From Coniochaeta sp. PMI_546 (lineage: Eukaryota > Ascomycota > Sordariomycetes > Coniochaetales > Coniochaetaceae): a DNA stretch of 64,000 nt. The notes beneath the pieces were generated by a model. That model saw only the letters and a program-made list of their open reading frames with translations, searched no databases and was not told where the DNA came from. The stretch is taken from positions 1,373,277-1,437,276 of the forward strand of contig MU271143.1 in the NCBI GenBank assembly GCA_021432605.1. The letters are read 5' to 3'. Positions 47,249 through 58,380 of this stretch are shown one piece after another. Made by a program: the position numbers and the translations under genes. How positions within the stretch are numbered: position 1 is the first letter of the stretch; every line of letters begins with the position of its first letter.

Positions 47249-48550
47249 TCAGATGGTATCGCGCCTCTTCAATCGACAAGGCTGAGGTCTAACTCTACTA
47301 CAACTCTCGCATGTCTCCGAGGTCCACTGCTTTTCTATCTCGACCATCGAGTCAACTTCGGTGGTCGCTGTGCTGTCTAACCTCTCCCTGGTTCTGCTTT
47401 CATTCCGTGATGCGATTGGAGAGCGTGTCCCCGCCAGCCTTTCAAGGTCGGCAAGGTCCCTGCTGTCGTTGTCGCCCTGGTCAAGCGCTTCACCTATTGG
47501 CCGTTTGGACGAGTCGAGGCCGAAACATTGCTGCCAAGTGACTGAGCACGAGAACCTGGCCTCGCTCGGTCCGGATCGGCAGCTGCGATGCCGCGTCCGG
47601 CTCTGCACGTCGGATAAATCTGTGCTTGCTGCTGTCGTCCGTGCGATAGTTGCAATCAACTCCGCCATTGTCATTTCGATGTGAAGCTTGATCAGGAAGA
47701 AGAGCGCCTGGAACTGGACATATCTGGGAGGCAAGTCAGTAAATGATAGGCCAAATCAGGAGCGAATCGTGGGGCGAACCTACACCAAGTCGTCGGGGAG
47801 TGACATGACACCAATGATAACCACGTCCAAAGACACCGACAAGACGACCATGGCCACATTGAACTTGAACAAAACGTCGTACTTTGTGAGTCCGTTGGAT
47901 ATCAGCTCTGAACGGATCAGCCACATGAAGTAGCCATTGAGGCCGAGCTCCAACACCAGGAAGATGACCTTCTCGGTGCGGTCCCAGATCTGGTTGGCCC
48001 GCATTATCGTCGGGCTGGCGTGCAGATGCGCCGGAATCCAAACGCAGAAGACGCTGATGTTGATGAGGCCGATAAACACGGCGATCATCCATTTCAGTCT
48101 AAACACCCTTGTAGGATTGAACATGATCAGGGACACTCTATTGATGATGATCTGTGTGATGCATTGCAACTCAATCACCCACAGTATCACTAAAAGAGAC
48201 CAAGAAGTCAGCTTCGGCTTTGGCCCTGTAGTATTGAGGTGAGGTTCTCATACATATCATGAAAAAATACCCAAAACTGAAACGGTTCGTAGTCAGCGGA
48301 TACATCCCTCATAAGAGCCGGAGACGATGCGGGCTCACCTAGGGTGGATGGACCTCTCCAAGAACATCCAGCTCATGAGGGACACTGCAATGCACGACGT
48401 CCACTCGAGCCAGACCATGACGATGTAAGCATTGACTCTGCCCGACCGGTGCCAGCACATGTACGTCTGCTTGAAGGCCTTGGTGCACGTGAAGGCCGCA
48501 CAGGCCCACGTACAGCCGAGGAGCAATGTCGCGACGTCCAGCGCCATCAT
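47249..48550 (-). CDS. Fungal multi-pass (about 7-TM) membrane protein
   Basis: Four exons, 48550-48339, 48276-48254, 48189-47784 and 47723-47249, give 371 residues; exon 2 is only 23 nt. The introns are 62, 64 and 60 nt and all have usual borders. Six or seven hydrophobic segments are visible, among them AYIVMVWLEWTSCIAVSLMS, MIAVFIGLINISVFCVWIP, VIFLVLELGLNGYFMWLI and VAMVVLSVSLDVVIIGVMS. The layout, with helices in the first 240 residues and a 130-residue charged Ser/Arg tail, resembles fungal GPCR-like integral membrane proteins without a CFEM domain. The ligand is unknown. It is a different subfamily from the 7-TM protein at 24.4-25.8 kb. Confidence 0.8.
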
Positions 48551-49562
48551 TGCCCTTTTTTTCTCTCTTTAAACCAGGTATCAGGCCACAGCGGTGTACA
48601 GACTCCTTAAAAAGAGCTTTGGGCGGAGAAAGGTCGATACGTCTGTCCTGATGGTTTATGAGGAATCCGCGTCAAGATCAGGTTGTGTCAGAGCCACCTC
48701 CCGTCTTGGCCCTCTATATAGATGTGTCGACAGCCGTCCGCCACAGCCAATCGATGCAAGTCTGTGCTAGATCATTCTCCAACACGTGCTGCGGGATTGC
48801 AACGGGCGACGGGATGCAGACTGAGGTCCAGATTAAGGTTTTGACACCAGACAAAGATATGGACGGTCAAGACCCACGTCCCCAACGTGGCGTGTCTATC
48901 TCAGCCTTGCCAGATCTAGGAGGGCCTTTGAGAGAGGCCCGCCAGAGCAAACATGAGCCTGGATTGCTGCTTTCTTACGCAACTTTACGTCACGTATGGA
49001 GTGCCAGCCCGGACGTCACGAGGCTCGCTCGAATCGCGTCGCAGCTGTGGACTACGATTCGTCTCGGCCTCTCCACCCGCCAGATGATCTCGAGTTATTA
49101 GAGTTCGGCCTAGCAGGCTGGACAAGCACTGGGACTACGGTGCAAACTGAGTCGAAGGCTCCCGAACCCGGGAGCAGCTTCCCCCACGTGGTCCCGGAGG
49201 GGGGAGATCAAGCTCCTAGCTTTCCTGGGAGATCATGCTCCTAGGTTCCTTGGAAGATCATGCTGCCAAGCTTTCTCGAGACGGTTTCCACAATCATGCC
49301 ATTTAACGAGAGTGCTTTCGATGCGAAAGATATGTACAAGAATCAGCCATCTTCGACGCATCATCCCCTTCCTCCGAGATCCCGACTTTCCACCGCTTTC
49401 CAACCACGGCAAAACGAGTGTCATGAGGAAGTATGCAGGATAACTATAGACAATAGAAGAGAAAGACGAAGAGCTCTCCTGGGGGTGAAACGAGCGGCAC
49501 CACCCTTCAAGCCATGGAGCAAGCACGACTCCCCCTCGTCGACACCACACGCCTCAAGCTTC
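48551..49562. other. 1 kb with no gene seen
   Basis: Upstream of the multi-TM gene and 3' flank of the chitinase. A plus-strand frame of 147 codons (48658-49101) has no motif. A short direct repeat of GGGAGATCA.GCTCCTAG type lies at about 49201-49262. Confidence 0.45.
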
Positions 49563-50930
49563 CTACTGGCACTGAGACCACCACTCGGACCCATAGTGGC
49601 ACGTGTAAGGGGGCGCGCACTGTGTCGAACCCGTGTAACCCTGTCCTCCGCACTGGCCCCACTGCGGGACGAGACTGCCGGTCGGGGTCGGGGTGGCAGT
49701 CTTGGTGACGGTCGCAAGCGTCGTCGTCGGCTTCGCGGTGGTGGTCGTCACGGGCGGCGGGGGGTTGCTGCCGCCGAGGGCGGACACAACGGAGGCCAAA
49801 TAGCCCGAGTTGACGTACAGCTGCGACATGTCCCACATCATGACGCCGCCGAAGCTGGAGAACTGCTTAGAGTAGGCGATGACGGACGAGAGCTGCGAGC
49901 CGGTGACGTATCCGCTGCCGGCCGCGGACGCGCTGGCCGGGATGCCGAGGAGCAGCTTGACGGCCTTGTTCTTGCTGACCGTCTTTGCCCAATTGTCCCA
50001 GACGTCAAAGTTGAAGGCGTTCTGCGTCGCGGCGCCGGGCTGGAAGTTCTGGACACCGCACCAGTTGTTGTAGAACTGGATCGAGATGAAGTCGAACGAG
50101 ACGGCGCCGTTGAGCATGTCGTTGTCGGCGGCGTCGGGGTACACGCACTGCGGCGCGGCCGAGAGGTAGAACTTCTTGCCGCCGGCCGCCGTGGCGGCGT
50201 CCATGTTGCTGCGGAGCCGGTTGGCGAAGGGGGCCATGTTCTGCGTTCCCGTCTCAAAGTCGAAGTCGAACCCGTCCACGACGGCGGTGCCGAAGGGCCT
50301 GTTGGCGGTGCTGCCGCTCTGCTTGGGGCCGAACATGGCCCAGATGTTGTCGGCCCATGTCGTGGCCAGCGAAGAGGAGGAGAAGCCGCCTTCGGTGTAG
50401 GTGGCGCCTCCGATGGAGAGAAGGATGGTCTTGCCGTACGTGGACTGGCAGGTCTTGATATCGGCCCTGGTTCCGGTCAGTACATCCCTGTGTCTCGCCG
50501 GGATCCCAAAGGTCTTACTCAATCTCGGGGCAGCTCAGCAGGCTCGTGCCAGGGAAGGTTGTGCATTTGTCGCCAGCACTTGCGAAGTTAACTGTTGTCG
50601 GGTTGACGATGACGTTAAGGAAGGCAAGGGGGATGATCTGCTCGGATGTAAGTCTCTGCCACCTGTTTATCGTGCAGTCTTTGCCAGACTACGTACATCA
50701 ATATCGGCATCTGGATGTCTGTATTAGCACGCGCAATTTTTCCAGCTTGAGACAGGAGCTGACATACTGGCGCAATAGGTTGCAAGCCGCTGCTGGGAAC
50801 TGGCCTGGTTGGCAGAGTTCTGGCCCCAGTATACGGCAATATTGTCAGAGGCACCCGAGTTGAATCCTGCCCACGCGTGGGGGACGATGGTGGCCAAGCC
50901 AGCGAAGGCCACGAAGCCTTTGGAGAACAT
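49563..50930 (-). CDS. GH18 chitinase (class III type) with C-terminal CBM1
   Basis: Secreted endochitinase that cleaves beta-1,4-GlcNAc polymers with retention. Four exons, 50930-50768, 50710-50697, 50637-50519 and 50466-49563, give 399 residues; exon 2 is only 14 nt. The introns are 57, 59 and 52 nt and all phases agree. The signal peptide is about residues 1-21 ([21 protein letters not shown]). The GH18 marker ILLSIGGA precedes the catalytic DGFDFDFE at 163-170, with E170 as the acid. After the barrel (VMMWDMSQL) a Thr/Pro linker leads to a CBM1 of about 35 residues ([17 protein letters not shown]... ending WWSQCQ). CBM1 normally binds cellulose or chitin. A TATA-like TATATATA lies about 155 bp upstream. 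Confidence 0.94.
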
Positions 50931-53900
50931 AATGAAAGTTGGAGTCGAAGGAGTGACAGTGAATGAATGAATATAAAAGAGCGAGAGAATGAGAAGGCGA
51001 CGGCCGAAGATCAGAACCTACCTGTGATGGCTGCTTGGTGCGATGACATCCAAGACTTCGCTGTTCAGGGCGGTCACCGGGACAGATATATATATCTATC
51101 TATACCGAAGCAAGCAAGGCCCCTGGATGCCGAAGACCCGGGAGACTCGCCCTTGGGAAGTCCCACAGCACGGCGGGCCGGCGGCCTGCGACGTTGCTCG
51201 CGACTGACATTGCGGGATGCTCAGTGGCGTCTGGTGCGGTCCTTCATGAGCGCGGTGGTAACCCTGGTGGTTGGGTGGGAGTGCAGGGTCGCGGTAGTTA
51301 CGTGACCTCTTCGCGAAGGTGAGTGGACAAAGACTTCATAGGAACAATCTACACCAATCTTGACAACCAGGTCGCTGGGTCTGGAGGCGGCCTGTGATGT
51401 CAAGGAAAGTAGAGTGCCATGCTTAGCGGCGTGATGGAATTTGCAGCAATCTCCGTTGTGAGGCGGAGTGGGAAGCCTGAGACAGCTGGAGCTGCTGGAC
51501 AATCAACATGCCTGGCAGTGGCATATCGACGGCATCTCGCAATGCCGAGCGAGTCATGCTTGTCGTCCACGCAATCGTTGTCTACACGTCTACACGTGTA
51601 CCAACGCGATGTACGTATCACATTCCTGACATGCCAAGGTTCATTCACAGTCCTCACTTTCCCGTGACATGTCCATCTGATTTCTGCGAAAGACAGCTTC
51701 AGAGCATCAGCATCTTCAACTAGACACGGCAGATGACAGCAGCATACCCCACGACCTGAAGAGCCTCCTCCCGGCGCTAAAGCCCATCGAGCCTCAACGT
51801 CAATTTCGGTCAAATTTCGTGCAGTGGTGAATTGTCGCAGGATTGGAGGCTGCCTGTTGACCCCTTGCAGGTTAACTTCCCATCCTGGACTAGAGCACCG
51901 ATTCTGACCAATGGCACCCCGCAGCAGCATGCCATCACTGTAACTGAAGGGTACAGGCTTCTGGCCAGCGCCAGCAGCCCTGTAACCCGCACGTGGTACA
52001 TCCTGGTGATTACCCCTGAGTGCTCTACAAGCTGCACCAGATCAGATCTCCAAGATGTCTGGTCCCACGACAGCACAGCATGACATGCGCCATGGACGGC
52101 AACATCGCACCGTGCCGAACACTTACTCCACGCAGGGGTTCCATCTATGAATGCCGGACGCACTTATCGTAGCCTCCGCACTGATAACGGCCGGACGCCA
52201 TTCTCGTTCTGGCGACGAATGCACCACTGTCCGCCTGCAAGGAAGTACTGGCCTGCGTGAGTCGTAACGTTACAAAGTTCATCTGAGCTCAGGTGTGGGT
52301 TGATTGAGGAGCGACACCACATCCAAAACCCCCTAATACTGCAGGAAGATGGCGCTTACAGGACGAAGGGTACCAAACGGCCTCTATCAGGATGCTGCAG
52401 TAGGGTGTTCATCGTGCGAGAGATAGGGCACAGTCCAAAGGTTGGAAAGAAAGCTGTCTTATATGTGTATATGCTCCCTGCACCCTCAGTCAGTCCCAAT
52501 CAACTGCGAAGTGGACCAATCACCACCTTACCTGGCATATAGTCCTATTTATATGGTTCGATAAGACAATGGTATTACCAGGGCGACCAAGAATGCATCA
52601 ATGTGTTGAATTGGATTGATGACAGTCATCATATCTTTGTCCACGACATGATGTCAGTTTAATCTCACGATATCAACCACGCTCGACGGCCTTTGTAGGG
52701 TTGAGTCGTCTTTTTCCTGACGAAGAACGGTTTTGGTTTAGCCACCCAAACTGAGTTGGGCAGCCTGAAAACGTGGCGCTAACATCGGCAGTGATAAATC
52801 TAGAGCGTCGCATATGGCAATGGTAACCGTCCGGGGCGGTTACAAACAGTGAAGTCGAGCGTGCGGCCACTATGAACCTAAGTCTACTACACAGTAAGAC
52901 ATAGATGTTCATAGCAGTAAGACGCGCTTCAAGTCATCCCGTACTACCCTGCACGTGGCATTAACCTGATAAGAGTTGTAGGCAAGTTGTGATTTCAAGA
53001 CATAAAGAATAGAATGGCAAGCATGTGACATGGAAGGTAACGATACAATATGAGTTGACATCTTACAGAAGGACCCTATGTGATGGATGCCACGAGATAG
53101 GCGTGCTTAACATGTTACCTCCCCTAGTCGAGCTGACCACCTCAAGTTGGTATCAACATATTGTGTCCTCATGGTGGTTACATGATGCGGACATATGATA
53201 ACGTAAACTCCTTCAACACCCGGAGGCTTAGGAGGCTGCATCTGACGTTGGTATCGATAGAGATAGCCTCGTAACAACTATTTACATATTACACTCCAAC
53301 AACGGCACTCAATGAACACCTAGCATGGTTGGATGTATTACTAAGTTCTATAGAACAGTTTAAACCAGGTCGCTCGAGGATAGACGATGTCATGGGCAAT
53401 GAGCCTAGACTTAGACGTCTAAGCACATAGAGATCCAGCACAACCAGAAGTCCAAGATCCGGTTCACGGCCCTCTTGCAGTGAGCCGCCGTACTTAACTT
53501 GACAACCCCATGTGTGACCCTCCCGTCCAATATAAGGCATACAGTCATCAGTATTCCACAAGAAAATCATGCTTTCCGACACCCATGAGGCATCCAAGGG
53601 CAGCCCCTGAGTTGACATCTGCTGACTTGGACCGTTTGGAGTGAACACGTCTCTGCCGAGACTTTACTGCAGTATATTACTAACTGTTCTTAAAGCCGTC
53701 TTATATCCCGTTTCTTTGTCTCATCAACAGCAGGTGGTAAACTCAAGACGTCTGCGCGATGCAGTAGATCGGATGTCCAAGGATAGCCGACACCATATAC
53801 GCCCGCTCGTCCTTCTACGACTTGGGGTCACATGTATAAGTCGGTGACAAGGGCGATTCTTAGTTGTCTATGCCGGTGAACGAATTGTGTTCACTATACC

Positions 53901-54315
53901 ATGTCGTCTTGACTATAACAATACTGACTTTGCGATTCTGGCACCATGTCTATACATAATCCTAGCCGACATTGAGACACAAAATCATTACGCAGGCCAC
54001 CTTCGAATAGGGCCCTTCGAATATTGTGCTTTTACGTGCCTCAGGTATGGAGAGATGATTACAGCCTGTCTATTTTCTCTCGACCGAGAGATTTCGGGCA
54101 AATTGAAAGGACCTCCAGCCAATCGCAGCTGCTAGGCCATTTTCACTGTGCCAGAAGATCCGACAAGTCAAGGTGCTACACGTGTACCAGCTGTGGCTGT
54201 GGTGTTGCCGGTATCCACATTCTCACTTACCTTGGTTTACTCTTTTCGATTTTCTAAACTTAGCGTTCAGGTTCGTCGCCAAGTCTTCAATAAGGTTCGG
54301 AGTATAATCGACATC
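50931..54315. other. 3.4-kb stretch with no gene seen
   Basis: It starts with the chitinase promoter (a GATATATATATC sequence at 51085-51096). Open frames of up to 176 codons (minus 51930-51400) show no domain, signal peptide or splice continuity. Two copies of TACACGTGTA lie at 51591-51600 and 54177-54186, the latter about 130 bp before the DUF1868 start. No repeat array or transposon domain was noticed. Confidence 0.45.
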
Positions 54316-55038
54316 ATGAGCCCAGAACAAGAGGTCCACGATGATCGGAATACATCTCCTCAATATCCTAGCGGTATTCCCGGAAAGTTCGACAAAGATG
54401 GCAATGTTCAACCGTTTCCGGGCAACACAATCGTTTGCCACCTCTCTCAGTCCAGCGAGGTATATGCTTCGCTGCTAGGTCTCTACGACAAGCTGCGTAC
54501 AGGTCCTTACTCCCACCTTTACACTCTTCTTCCTCCTCCGAGCTGGCATATGACCGTCTTCGAAGGTGTCTGCGACCAGGTCCGCAAGTCTGGCTACTGG
54601 CCTTCCAATCTACCCTCTGACACTCCGCTGGCGGACTGTACCTCGCATTTTGCTGCGAAACTCAACGCCTTCGACTTGAGATGCGATCCACCTTATCGCA
54701 TGCGTATCCGGGGCATCGATCCCCTCGAGATCGGTCTCGGCCTCCACCTCGAGTTCCAGAACGCTCAAGAGGAGACTCCGTTTAGGGCGCTTCGCGATCG
54801 GATTTCCCAGACACTCAACCTTCGACAACCGGGTCACGAGTCTTATGGGTTACACCTGAGTCTCGCATATCTACTTAGACATCTAACGGAAGATCAGAAG
54901 GCCGAAATAACAAACCTGGTTCTCGACCACCTGAAAGATTCTCCCGTTGATTTTGAGCTTGGTGCTCCAGAGTTTTGCACGTTTGAGGACATGTTTGCAT
55001 TCAAGCGACTCTTCTACCTTAGAACTCAGGGATTGTGA
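54316..55038 (+). CDS. DUF1868 2H-phosphoesterase-like protein
   Basis: One exon of 240 residues from ATG 54316; the frame is open further upstream but family likeness begins at this start. Conserved segments are GKFDKDGNVQPFPGNTIVCHL, then WHMTVFEGV with HMT at 78-80, and GLHLSLAYLLR with HLS at 180-182. The two HxT/S motifs separated by about 100 residues are the signature of the 2H phosphoesterase fold (cyclic phosphodiesterases and RNA ligase T-like enzymes). DUF1868 has no settled substrate. Both motifs are intact. No signal peptide is present, so the protein is probably cytosolic. A TACACGTGTA palindrome lies about 130 bp upstream. Confidence 0.9.
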   Translation: MSPEQEVHDDRNTSPQYPSGIPGKFDKDGNVQPFPGNTIVCHLSQSSEVYASLLGLYDKLRTGPYSHLYTLLPPPSWHMTVFEGVCDQVRKSGYWPSNLPSDTPLADCTSHFAAKLNAFDLRCDPPYRMRIRGIDPLEIGLGLHLEFQNAQEETPFRALRDRISQTLNLRQPGHESYGLHLSLAYLLRHLTEDQKAEITNLVLDHLKDSPVDFELGAPEFCTFEDMFAFKRLFYLRTQGL

Positions 55039-56613
55039 AGGTTCTCGATCATGAAGATTACAGAAGAAGAATGAGTTTTCAGGGCGCGGCACTGGGAACT
55101 GAAAAAATGATAGATGCCTGCTGATCCGATGGCCCGTCTGTCATTGATCATTCTTCTTCGATATTTCTCGGTGTCATTTATTGGTCATGATTCGATCAAC
55201 TGTGATGTCCTTTCGACGTGGATCTGTAATTTCGGCCCGAAGGTCCCCGTCCACATCATTCTCTTGTGCATACCATGTCCGGAATGTGGGAGAAATATGG
55301 TGATAACATCATTCTCGCCTGACAAGCGAAGGCATCACCTCCTTGAGCTGTAAGGATAAGATCGACTAGACTTATACGGCTAATTTATGCCAGACACATG
55401 TACATTTCCATCCGGAGAAACTTATTCCGCGGGAACCTGTCAACACGTAATCTACGCTGTGTCGAGATGTTTCAGTTTGGAACCTGGCCCAGCGTCTGAT
55501 GATACCCTGTGCCGGCTCTAATGTTGAAGACGTGGCTCCGCAAATCAAGATTTCCAGACTTGCTGTAAGGCTGGGCTCCCTTATCCATTAGCATAACATG
55601 GTTTCTTGGATCACTGAATACCCATGGGGCACAGAGTGTCGTCCTCGAAGGGCTTTGCTTACACGGCCGGGGTAAATAGCGAGGGTATCTCTCCTCCCCA
55701 GCGACAGACCGTGACGAGTGATTCTGAGTTGCATCAAGTCTAGACCACGTTCTACAAGCTTCCCAGCTGTTCGATGATCCACTACTGATCAACATTGGTT
55801 TACCCCGGATTTCAACGTCCCAGAAAATGTTACCTCGATTAGGGTTGCATTCACTTTACTAGATCCCGGAAAGGTTACAGTAGCTGTGCGGCAAAATGCC
55901 AAGCTCAGCAGCTTTCCATGAGAGGATTCGTCACGGCATATAGTAGGTAATTCCATCTCGAAATGAAGACGGCATACAGGTTAGGCAAAACACCAAGATC
56001 CAATGACGGCATACCGGGTCAATGGTACCTGATCGTCATTGGGATAGATGTTTGCGCGATTCGTGCCCGCACAATTCATCTATCGCCTGCACTCATTGTG
56101 TCTTTCCTGGCTTCCTGAGATTATGGGGTGATGATACTGTCATGGCGGGATTGTCATTTGCCTCCCATGCTTCTGTAGACATGCATACGCTGTGCTGGAT
56201 GCCAACATCAGCATCATCTTCCGAGAACTTTCTGGGTGATCTTCCCTTCTGAGTCGATAAGTCGGAGTCGTAATCAAGGGCCGGGATAAGTCTCCGTGTT
56301 TCGTTCTCATTGTGCAAGGGCCTCTTTCGTTTCGACGACATACACATTGTCACCTAACCGAGGCCCTTTGTTGGCCAGTTCAAGCTATCTTCGGCCGGTC
56401 ACCGTTGCAAAGCGGAGGCAGACGACATGGAACGCTTGGATGAATGCATTTTGGTTGCATCCCACGATGTCTGACATGTCTCTCCGGTGCAGGCGCTCAG
56501 AGAGACCATACTTGCCTCTAAATGGCTGCAGTCATCGGACAGCAAAGTGGCATTTTCCGAGGATACCATGACACCTTAAGGGCGTCTCACTCAACTCTGA
56601 GCACCATCCAAAA
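55039..56613. other. 1.6 kb with no gene seen
   Basis: 3' flank of the DUF1868 gene and upstream region of the Pro-rich secreted protein. Open frames of about 100 codons show no support. Confidence 0.45.
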
Positions 56614-56622
56614 TATATAAAA
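56614..56622 (+). promoter_or_regulatory. TATA box of the Pro-rich secreted protein
   Basis: TATATAAAA lies about 100 bp before the ATG at 56720, a normal distance for a fungal core promoter. Confidence 0.55.
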
Positions 56623-56719
56623 GCCATCAGTGGTCCTCAGTAGACTCGACTTCATCTGGCGTACTCGCATCACACCAGAAACCCGAAGAGCAAATCCCAG
56701 TAGCTTCAGTCTTCCAAAC

Positions 56720-57349
56720 ATGGCACGCATCTTCGTGACTCTCTTGGCAGCTCTTGCTGTCCAGCAAGGTCTGGCCGTGCCGGTCTCTAGCTCCTCTGTG
56801 GCTCCTCCCCCGCCCCCGCCGACACACTCCTCTCGTCCTCATCCAACCTTCACGGGGACTCACTCTCACGAACCGAGACCAACCGGACACCCAACGGGTA
56901 CTCACTCACGACCACCACGTCCGAGCCACACCGGAGGCCCCAAGCCTCCAGGACACACTACTCCCACGGCAACCTTTACCCTCCTGCCGGGACCTACCGA
57001 CAACCCCGTGGTCGTCGGACGCCAGGAAGAAACCTCATCAGCCAAGCCTACTCTTCCATCCCCGCCTCCTAGGCCGACCGGCACTCGATCGCACGCCAGC
57101 CGGCCCCCGCGTCCCACCGGCACCGGCGGCCCCCGCCCTTCCGGGACCGGCTTTCCGGGTCGTCCGACCGGTACTGGTTTCCCTCCCCGACCGACTCGCA
57201 CCGGCCTCCCGCCTCGTCCGACCGGAACCCGTGTGCCGCCTACGCACACTTGGGCTTCCCACTCGCGCCCTACCGGGATTCCAACTGGTCTGCCTACCGG
57301 TACTCCGCCGTCTGGCCCTCAGCCAACGGGTCCTGACAATGAAGACTAA
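56720..57349 (+). CDS. Secreted Pro/Thr/Gly/Arg-rich repeat protein
   Basis: One exon of 209 residues. A signal peptide covers about 1-20 (MARIFVTLLAALAVQQGLAV). The mature part is almost wholly low-complexity: an early poly-Pro run, then repeats around RPTGT and GFPPRPT spaced by 11-13 residues (GTGFPGRPTGTGFPPRPTRT). It has no Cys after the signal peptide and almost no aromatic residues other than Phe. The composition suggests an extended, possibly O-glycosylated wall or matrix protein. There is no GPI-type C-terminal hydrophobic tail, and no regular KR sites that would mark a Kex2-processed precursor. The family is not recognised. A TATA box supports expression. Confidence 0.7.
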   Translation: MARIFVTLLAALAVQQGLAVPVSSSSVAPPPPPPTHSSRPHPTFTGTHSHEPRPTGHPTGTHSRPPRPSHTGGPKPPGHTTPTATFTLLPGPTDNPVVVGRQEETSSAKPTLPSPPPRPTGTRSHASRPPRPTGTGGPRPSGTGFPGRPTGTGFPPRPTRTGLPPRPTGTRVPPTHTWASHSRPTGIPTGLPTGTPPSGPQPTGPDNED

Positions 57350-58380
57350 GGATTTGCGAGCTGGAACCTGAGCTTGCTGTATGTCATGAAAGTGCGAATA
57401 CGAAAAGACTGAGTCTTGGGTGTAGAAAAGCTGAACAGAACCAAGAAAACTATATTCAGATGCTGTACCGAGTGTATATACTTCTTTCGTGCGAAAATTT
57501 GGATGCGATCTGGACCCAATCTTTGAGCTGTCTGAATATTCAAGTCAGTTTCTGTCATTTTCAGTACCGAAATTCTGTGTGTTGATCAAGTGAGAAGAAT
57601 CGAGAATCGGCCGCTGAGCGTGACCAGAAAAAAGAAATGAAAAAAGAACGAAAAAAAGAGAGAAGAAAATGGAAGTCTCTGCAACTATCTTCACAGGTCT
57701 CACTCAAACCAAGGTTCTGTTCTCCCACCACATATCTAGTTGTCAGCTCTAGGACCAGTAGTATTATGTGGAATTCTATTCGGGCTCATCCTCCCACTCG
57801 TGTCAATCTCTGCTTCCAGAAAGGGAGATCGGGAGTTTTGACCCGAGATCATCATGAGTGATGTCAGATCCGCGCATTCCCGGGTTCAGACAACCAACAA
57901 CCACATCGCGCATTATCATGTACTACACAGTATGCGTGTGGGCGAGTTGGCAGCTGTAGGTGCCCTTTTAGCTAGCAAGTCCAGCCGAGAACCTGGAATT
58001 GTCCTTCCTGTTCTGAAGATGTCGCCGATACCTTTTATCCTGATTTGGCTCCTGCAATGCAAGAGACAAAAAAGGTCTGTTAGCACTTGGTTGTTTCGAC
58101 CCTACCTCTCGGCTCTACTGCGCATGATCCATGGGACGGGCCGGACGGCATGGATTTCCGGTCCAATCTCTTCAGCAAGGGTACCTGCGAGGGGATTCTG
58201 TCAGAACCTTCTCCATGAATATTAAATGTTCCAAATCCTCTCATGTCGTACATTGGAAAAATTACTTGTCCCTTTAACCTGTCTCTCCACAGTCTAGACT
58301 CGGACTCGAGGTCTAGCGCCCGCTCAGGTCGATCTCTTTGCGTGCATTAGCTCCCGCCGCGACTTACTTTCGTGGCGTCC
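57350..58380. other. 1 kb with no gene seen
   Basis: It contains an A-rich purine run at 57625-57670 (AAAGAAATGAAAAAAG type). Otherwise nothing is seen before the methyltransferase start. Confidence 0.45.

Noticed and set aside
49260-50591. 443-codon open frame on the plus strand
   Set aside because: It lies exactly antisense to the GH18 chitinase and arises from its G/C-ending codons; its translation is low-complexity Gly/Arg/Val without motifs.
51400-51930. 176-codon minus-strand frame
   Set aside because: No domain, signal peptide or splice continuity; the composition is that of non-coding DNA.
53289-53648. 119-codon minus-strand frame
   Set aside because: It has only a GTG at its beginning and no motif.
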